Assembly: GCA_036346355.1 (NCBI GenBank)
Contig: CM070580.1
Coordinates: 58,792,854-58,856,853 of the forward strand
Direction: 5' to 3'
Origin: Rhipidocladum racemiflorum
Lineage: Eukaryota > Streptophyta > Magnoliopsida > Poales > Poaceae
DNA length: 64,000 bases
Shown here: piece by piece, positions 56,705-64,000 of the stretch
How the letters are laid out: the number at the start of each line of letters is the position of its first letter
How positions within the stretch are numbered: position 1 is the stretch's first letter
Made by a program: the position numbers and the translations under genes
Notes under the pieces: model-generated
What the model was told of the DNA's origin: nothing
The model's input: only the letters and a program-made list of their open reading frames with translations
Database searches by the model: none

Positions 56705-59579
56705 TGTAACAGCCCAAAATTTGTTGATAGCTAAATTGTGCATAGCATGCTCATATCATTCATATTAGTGGCATGATTAACAATTGATTAAGACTTTATA
56801 AATGCTAGCATCATTTTAGTTAGATGAGTATTAAATTATCATGTTCATGACCCTTTTAAAGTTGCTACTCAATTATACCCAAACTTCATCCACCATAGTC
56901 TATGACATGTGGACCCTACATGTAAATGAGGGAGGAGTGGGTTGCACTTCCCATCATGTCTTTTCTCACTTTATTCACTTCTACGCACTCTCCCACCCAC
57001 TCTATGACATGTGGGACTTGGCCCACATGTAAGGGAGAAAGTTGGCAACCATATATACGGGTTTTCCACCTCTTTTTCTCCTCCAAGCCACCTCATTTGC
57101 TCCTCCCCAACCAGAATTTGTGCAAGCAAAGAGAGGGAGAGCAAGAACACACTCCCAACCCTTCTCCCTTCTCCCCCAAAAATGCATCCAAAGATCTAGA
57201 TTGAGCTTGTGCATGCTATACCATTGGATTCCCCTCATCAAGAGCTTCCAATCCATCCAAATGGATTGTTGATGCCCCAAGTATTGGGTGAGTTCCAATC
57301 CATTCTTCATCCATCTATTTTTGAAATTTTGGTAACTTTGAGCTCATTCCATTTCTCTCCATGAAAATCATCTCCAAGTTGAGGATCGGATCGTGCATCT
57401 CGTGTTGCTTGCTTAGGGAGGATAAGGAGAAGCCAATGCAAGCATAAGGAGGAGAAGGTGTCATCTCCAAGATCTAGGAGGAAGAGTTGATACCAGGAAA
57501 ACCAACGAAGATTACAACCTCGACGCCATTCTTTATTCCATCGACGAACCAACTGTCCACCAAGAGCAAGAACACCCTAGTAGTGGTAAGGTTCCAACCT
57601 AAGTCATCTTTTTGAAGTATAGGAGCCCCTAGTGCAATAGTCATTTTCGGACAGAACAGCCAGTCCGGACACTCCGGACATTTGGCCCGGACACTCCGGA
57701 TGTGTCAGATCAAAACACGGAACTGAGATCGCAACACGGAACAGAGAGACCCAACCCGGATACTCTGGGGTTTCAACCCGGATAGTCCGGTGGTACCTGG
57801 ATACTCCGGATATTAAACCCAGATACTCCAGGTTAGTCAGCATTCGAGTACCCGAGAGGTTCAACCCGGACATTCCGGACACTAACCCGGATACTCTGGA
57901 CCTGACCTGATAAAGTGCATATGATAGGATTAGGAGTAGGATCATGATGCAATTTCATGCATGATTGTACATGTTTTCGTGTTGTTTATTGTTTGTTTCT
58001 TGATTGGTGTTCCTTTGGAATTGGATTTTCTCGTTAGGTGTCGACACTTCGGAGGACAACCCAGAGTACGACTACGCCTACGCCTACGACGTCAAGAGCG
58101 AGCAGCAAGGCACTACTTACCCCTCGAGCATACTTGATCCCATTAATTGCAAATTACGTTGAAGTTATTTTACCAATTGCATGCTTACTTTCAATTACAA
58201 ATATGTTCAGGGTAGAATGCTTAGTTATTACCTTCTTGACATGCTATCCTTTTGCCATTTTCTTTCGTATTCCATTGTCGCCCTATGTGGTTGGTTTATT
58301 ATTATGTATGGGTTCGTTCGATTTGCTTAGCCATGCTTAGAACATCGTTAGGAGCCGCGATAGATGGACTTAGTTCATCGGTCGCAAAGATCAATTTGAT
58401 TATGATGATGATGGTTCAATTGTGGTTATTGTGTAGTAATGTTGGTTAAGGACCTTAAGGATTGAATCTTAGTAACGTCTCTTTAAGTAACTATCATGCG
58501 AACCACATGCCGTTTATGGGGCTGGCTTAGCCAAGTACTTGTGTATGACTAAGGGTATTTAAACCATGTGCACTCAGAGTTCCTTGAGCTTTGCAGAGCA
58601 TCAAGGAAGGTCTGCGGGAGTTCTCCGAACTTTGCGGAGTGTCGAGGAAATGTCCCTCGAAATCTCTCTAACTTTGTGGAGTTGGGGATGTTCAGTAACG
58701 GGTGTACTCCTTGATCCACACACAAAGAGCATTGAGCATGCGGGATCAAGGGTCACAGTCACCCAGGTGGTTTAAATGCACTATCATGCATACTGGAAAA
58801 TGGTTTCGTCGCGTCTACCTCGGCCGGCACATCAAAGGAATTGTGCTCATAGCTTGGCTTACAAGTGTGGCGTGTCGTGTGGGTACAGTCGTACCTCTGC
58901 AGAGTATAAACTATTCGAATAGCAGCGTCCATGGTTAAGGACGATCACTTAAGTTGTCAGTCACTCGGAGAGTATTAAGGACAGGGTAAGATAGAATGGT
59001 TTGGGAAAATCTCAGTCTCATGAGTATTGGAGTACCCATGACGAGAACTTCGCGAGTATTGGAGTACTCGTGAAAGGAGCTTCACGGGTATTGGAGTATC
59101 CGTGGGCGTAAGAGAACATGAGCATTGGACTCATGGTTCGGAGAATGCTTGGAGGCATGAGATGAATATGGTTATGATGATGCTATATTATGTATTAGAC
59201 CTTGAAAATGTTTACTAAATGCAAGTTCCAATCTATACGTCTCTATGTTTATTTCCAAACATGGCTTTATGCTAAAATTACCCTTGTGCCTTCCCTTGAT
59301 GCAGCCACCACATGTAGCTAGAACTCAGAATACAACTTATATTATTGTGCGAGTACACTCTTTGTACTCAATCGGATTGTCCACTTGATGCAGGCGAGGA
59401 CGAGGCACTGCCCGGAGATCTTTATCGGGCAGATTTCGATGATGCTAACGCTTAGGGGAACGTTCTTACTTCCAGTTGGTCGCCAGAGGGTCTATGGCAC
59501 ACTACGCTGGCCTTTTGTCGTTTATTTATGCTTTCCGCTGCTACTTTGATGTAATACCACTATGTATGTCGTTGTGGAC
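56705..59579 (+). repeat. Long LTR-like sequence of another retrotransposon family, interrupted by LARD D
   Basis: It begins TGTAACAGCC inside the copia gag. A TATA-like CATATATACG lies at about 57050, followed by a long transcribed part with degenerate CCGGATACTCCGGA units (57650-57905). A tripled AACTTTGCGGAGTGTCGAGG type unit follows (58575-58690) and then repeated GAGTATTGGAGTAC units (59020-59110). Short acidic frames occur near 58045-58125 and 59391-59454, preceded by splice-acceptor-like sequence. The family was not named. The 3' part and the second LTR are beyond LARD D or outside the window. Confidence 0.5.
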
Positions 59580-61930
59580 TGTAACACCCCGGCATTTAAT
59601 ATGCCCGAATGCTACCAAACATAAGCTAAACAACATCCAAATATCATATTTAACATAAAATTCCAGCAAAGGCGCATAGGCTAAAAACCGAGATTTCGGC
59701 AGCACCTCCTTTGTTTTATCATGAATTTAAGGAGCAACAACGATATAGCATTATATGGCAATAAGGGAAACATCTAAAACAGCAATAAATAGAGTCTTAA
59801 CGACAATAAAAGACTAACATTTAGCACTTAAAGTTCCAAGTGTCAAACGAACAATAAAACTCTCATTAACCAAGCTAAGCCTTAATTTAATGACCATCAC
59901 ACGCAATTTATTATCAATCTAAAAGAATTGACTTGGGGAAACATTAAGGTGAAGCAACGTGTGGGCGTGTGTCTATTCCCTTTTCCCGCATGCCGTTCTC
60001 ATGGTACCTAAAACAATAAGAAAAAACACAAGCGTGAGTTCGAAACTCGCAAGCATATTGCAATGGACAACAAGAACAACAATATGGCAATAGCATCTCC
60101 CTTCATGTAAATCATCTTATTCATAAACACTTAACATTGTCATCATCAATATGTATGAGATGTAATGCAATGCTCATGTCTCCTTGGAAACTCATACCGG
60201 TATGGTTGAGTACACACCCGTCGGTGTGCACCCTTTTCCCCCCTTCCATCCCGAAGATGGAGGGTGCCTACTCATCGCTTCCATTCACCACGTGGATGGA
60301 ATCACGATGTAGGTCTTACTCAATGGCGTTCCGGACTAGTCATAACTTTCTCACCAACCTTGCCGGACTAGTTATGACTTTCTCACCGCCCTCGCCCTAT
60401 CTCATGTCATGCATGCAATTATGCCAATTATCATATTTCACATGTACATAAACATATGGCATCTCATCATGACAAATATTAACACATGGCATCGAATCAT
60501 GATAATCATACTCAATATATCATTGGGAAATAGCAAGCATGGCAAGTGATCATAGCAAGTATTCAATCTTTCATCTAATCTCCACAAGCAACCTACAATT
60601 CCGCTATTCATTACAACACACTTGCCTCAACCGTGGGCGACGGGATTGTGGGAAGTAGAGGGCACCCCCGGGGTCACACCACCTGCACAACGGCATCACA
60701 TACTCTCAATAATGCCCACAAAACAGTACACAAATCCCCATCTCACCCGACATTGCCCGCTACTCGCAAAACCTAAAACAGAGGTTCTGTCCCGGCGGGA
60801 CAGCAGCCTTGCAAAGGCCATAACTTGAGTTCTGGGACTCCAAATCGATTAAACGAGTACACCATCGCGAAGCTTAGGAAATTTCCTACCTTTTTCTAGT
60901 TATACGGAAAGACTGATTTGGAATCTAAAATTGTTTAATCTACAGATTACTACGATCTGTTCTAATTGCGTCACAGATTTTAACACGCTCGGTAAAACGG
61001 CCATAACTTTCAAACGGCTGATCGGATTTTAACGTACTTTATGTCCACAGAAAGATAATTAAATTATATACAACTTCTTCTAAGTCCGTACGGACAGATT
61101 CGGACTCTAAATCGACGAAAACTCGAACCCTAGCCCGACTGCTCAATCTGCCCGAAAACAGAAACGTGGCAACGTCTAGATCTAACCCAAAGAACTCCAA
61201 CCCAGCACCACCAATTGATCTAAAAACTTCATAAACACCCTAAGAACAGTACCTATATCAAACCCAAGGATCCCCATGATCATACCTTTGCCCAACGAAT
61301 GAATCTCCAATAGATCTCCTCGCGGATCGCTCCTCGCTCCACGCTCCTCGCTCCTCGCTCCAACGGATGGATCCACAAGGTGCAGAGGTGTGGAGACCAC
61401 CCTAGGGCAGCAAGGGGGTGGAGGAGAGGTGGTGCAGAGGTGGGGCAATGGAGGAGAGCAAGGGGGAGGTGCAAGGCTCAAAGGGAAGGGGCGGCTAGGG
61501 CTTGGCAAGTGGGGGAAGGTGAGGGGGGCGCACCAAGGCCTCAAGGGGCGCAAAGGCAGCAGGGTGGACGCCCCAAAGGGGCAGGGAAACCCCTTTTACC
61601 AGCCCCCACACCCAATTCTAGTCCGTTACGGAGACCTAATCCATCCCACCAAAGCCCACCAAGGCCCAAAACTCCCCCGGGAAGGCCCAAAACCCCGAAA
61701 ACGGCCCGGAAACGGCCCGGAAAAGCTATTAACCTCCATAACCTATAGTTTTAACCTTAATTCCACATCTCATAATGTTATTAACCTTATCATGCACGTT
61801 AAATAAGGTTACGACACTCCGTGACGACATAACACTTCAACCGGCCCAAAAACGCGAGAAAACCCTAAGCCGAAAGGTTTTATTCTCTAGTTTCACCTTC
61901 TATAACGTCACACCAAACCATAGTGTCACA
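59580..61930 (-). repeat. LARD D 3' LTR
   Basis: 2,351 bp and closest to the LARD A LTRs. It has a short CTCGCTC repeat block (61328-61362) and the hairpin chain at about 60195-60390. Confidence 0.9.
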
Positions 61931-64000
61931 TTCTTCCCCCCTTCAACAGGATTCGACCTCGAATCCGAAGGACGCTAAAAACAACAACAAAGTCCCCAAG
62001 GGACAAAAGGCTTCTCTGCAGCACAAAACATTCGCACAACGACTAGAACCGGAAACAAACGACAAACGAGTTCCCAAAACCAACACTTAAAGAAAAAGTG
62101 TTGATCTAGCTCAACTAAGGGCAACCGCTCACAGTTCAACTTTCAATTCAAATCCCAAACAGAATCTGCGTTTCAACCTCGAAGGGCTTCAACAACCCAA
62201 AACGCTCGAATCCTCACGACAAACACCTCACCCTTCTATCACAACCTACCTGACTACACACTGCAATAAACTCAACATGACAAAGTCAAAGGAAGTCACA
62301 ATTCCTTTAACGACCTCTCTTCATTCCCGAAAGTTTCCATCGAGGGGAATAACTCATTAAGGCACACTAGCCCTTCCGATACACGATCATACTAACATTT
62401 TATTCCATCCTTTCCCAGGCAAGACTCAAACCCAAAAACAACTAGTGAAGACAACTGCTCACGGCAGGGCAATTATCACCGATCTACCGTCAACTTCACT
62501 TCCACCCATCGCTACTCTTAGTAAAGGTTAAACCCATACATCATCAACCTCCATCACAAACCACCCTTATACCACTAAGGTTCGACACCTAGCCCAAGCT
62601 AGGATCGAAAACCTTATCAAACCACAATTGGTTCCTTTCTTAAGAGGGTCTCGCCCTCACACAAAAACACTTAGGTATCAAGCCCAAGTGTACACACAAC
62701 AACTCAAACCCAAAGTGTTAACAACCATTTTGGAAAGAATTCGGCAACATCCAAGCCAAAACACAAAGGAAGCATAAATCCCCTACATCACAACCAACAT
62801 ACCAGAAATTGTTCATTGCTTTTTTTCATACTAGAAAGCAAGGGAAATCTCGTTTCATGACATAAATGCACACTCTTCAGGAGCACTCTGGATTAGTCAT
62901 ATCTCCATATATGACTTTCTCACCGACCTGGCTCAACGACTCTTTTATCATTTAACATGTAAAAACGATGTCATGTTTACTTTTCACCATTCCCTCATCA
63001 TGTAACCACACTACCGAATAGTCATTCACATGATGACTTTTGCCTCGGTATCATATGAATAAATCTCGAATAACATCGAGAGTTGCGCTAATTCATATAA
63101 ACTATGACGGCAACATCGTTAATCAACAAAACACCACATCGTGTGAAAACCCATCTTCGATTTAACACTAGCTTTGCAACACCTCGCAAAATCAAACTCA
63201 ACCCTTTGGAACAGTAACATCGACTCCAAAATCAAACATCGGCAGACACAAGCGCCATAAATTTTTATCAAAAGAGAGGGAAACTCAATCCAAAAAGAAA
63301 ACTCTTCACTAACCAAATTCACTTATGAAACATTCATAAAAATCCAGACTTGTAAAACACCCGCACACCGACACATTTTCCAAATGACTCCAACTCTAGT
63401 CAAATAGAGTTACACATCAAGGGCTTAACTCAAAAGTTTCCAACACAACCCTTTATGACCATCTGCTTCCTTTTAAAATTAATTCCAAAGATAAATCGGT
63501 ATAACGCGAAGGCGCGATCCACTCAAAAACTTTTGGATGTAAACTCAAACTCACAACACGAACTAAACAAATTCGCCAAAACCAAAGGTCGACACCAACC
63601 ACTACGAGTTTTGGGGAAACTCGAAACTCAACATAAGGAACACCTCAACCGAAAGCATTCAACCGAGATGGCAAACAACTAAACCAGTTTCAAAGGTTTT
63701 AGACAACAGCTCGACATGAAAGGAACCATCTCTAGTACTCCACTACGCTTTCCATTAAAGACTTCAATAATCACTATTTACTATCCGAGGAGCCCCAACA
63801 CAATTCAACCGAAAGTTTCACAACAAATTCTTCCTCTAGTTACCATTCCCAACATTTTTAATAAGGGTTTATGATGCTTATCAAAAGGCACCCAACCAAG
63901 ACTATAATGACATGATCCCCACGGCTCACCGAATCATAATACATCTTATTCTAAATTTGAAACATAGTACTTCCACAAATCTTTCAAAGAAGATCAACCT
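59580..64000 (-). mobile_element. LARD D: non-autonomous LTR retrotransposon, cut by the window end
   Basis: Its 3' LTR is 59580-61930 (TGTAACACCCCGGC to GTGTCACA), the polypurine tract 61931-61944 and the dyad 61949-61966. The internal region runs to 64000. It is nearly identical to LARD A over the whole visible length and in the same orientation. The would-be target duplicate is TGGAC (59575-59579); the partner is outside the window. A hairpin lies at 62895-62916. No coding capacity is visible. Confidence 0.9.

Noticed and set aside
56926..57204. 92-codon frame downstream of the TATA-like site at 57050
   Set aside because: It starts upstream of the supposed transcription start and is low-complexity, with no family resemblance.

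Overview
The window is a stack of nested transposable elements from a plant nuclear genome, almost certainly a grass. This rests on En/Spm (CACTA) elements with TNP2 and Ptta-type transposase genes, copia and gypsy gag fragments of grass type, long coding-free LTR retrotransposons, GT-AG introns and plant-style TATA boxes. No host gene, rRNA or tRNA gene was recognised.

Layout. (1) 1-1756 is repeat DNA of an unidentified element, abutting a copia gag-protease fragment (1757-2126). That copia is split by LARD A, a non-autonomous LTR retrotransposon (2127-10958, minus strand, TSD GGGGT), and resumes at 10964-11285. (2) 11285-12487 is a diverged LTR of a related family lying in a gypsy gag-protease fragment (12488-12780, minus). 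(3) From about 12781 to 56490 lies the 5' LTR of a second copia element, split by a 42.2-kb CACTA element, CACTA-1 (13079-55318, TSD GGA). CACTA-1 was itself invaded by LARD B (17352-26206, TSD TGTGT), by a same-family element CACTA-2 (31094-43057, TSD AAG) and by LARD C (46248-55127, TSD ATCAC). Each insertion is confirmed by the uninterrupted site in the paralogous CACTA copy. (4) The second copia continues with its primer-binding site and gag start (56549-56704). It is cut by a long LTR-like sequence (56705-59579), which is cut in turn by LARD D (59580 to the window end, minus).

The CACTA family. Each roughly 12-kb element has three genes. Gene 1 (minus) joins a Ptta/En/Spm transposase domain to a Ulp1-type cysteine protease domain. 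The TNP2 transposase gene is also on the minus strand. Gene 3 (plus) encodes a small Pro-rich, acidic, Ser-rich protein. Arrays of a palindromic ATCACAATCGGTTC-type motif sit at both ends and at two internal positions. Gene 1 and TNP2 are each preceded by a copy of one module: a TATA box followed by a hairpin with arms of about 95 bp. This suggests co-regulated transcripts with a structured leader. Both copies of gene 1 and TNP2 carry nonsense or frameshift lesions; only gene 3 is open in both.

The LARDs. Four copies (A-D) share LTRs of about 2.3 kb, an initiator-tRNA-Met-type primer-binding site (seen in A-C; D's lies outside the window), a polypurine tract and an internal region of about 4.2 kb with no gag or pol. 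The LTRs carry a conserved chain of RNA hairpins, and one hairpin type recurs in the internal region. These are candidates for the cis signals that let a partner element's proteins mobilise them.
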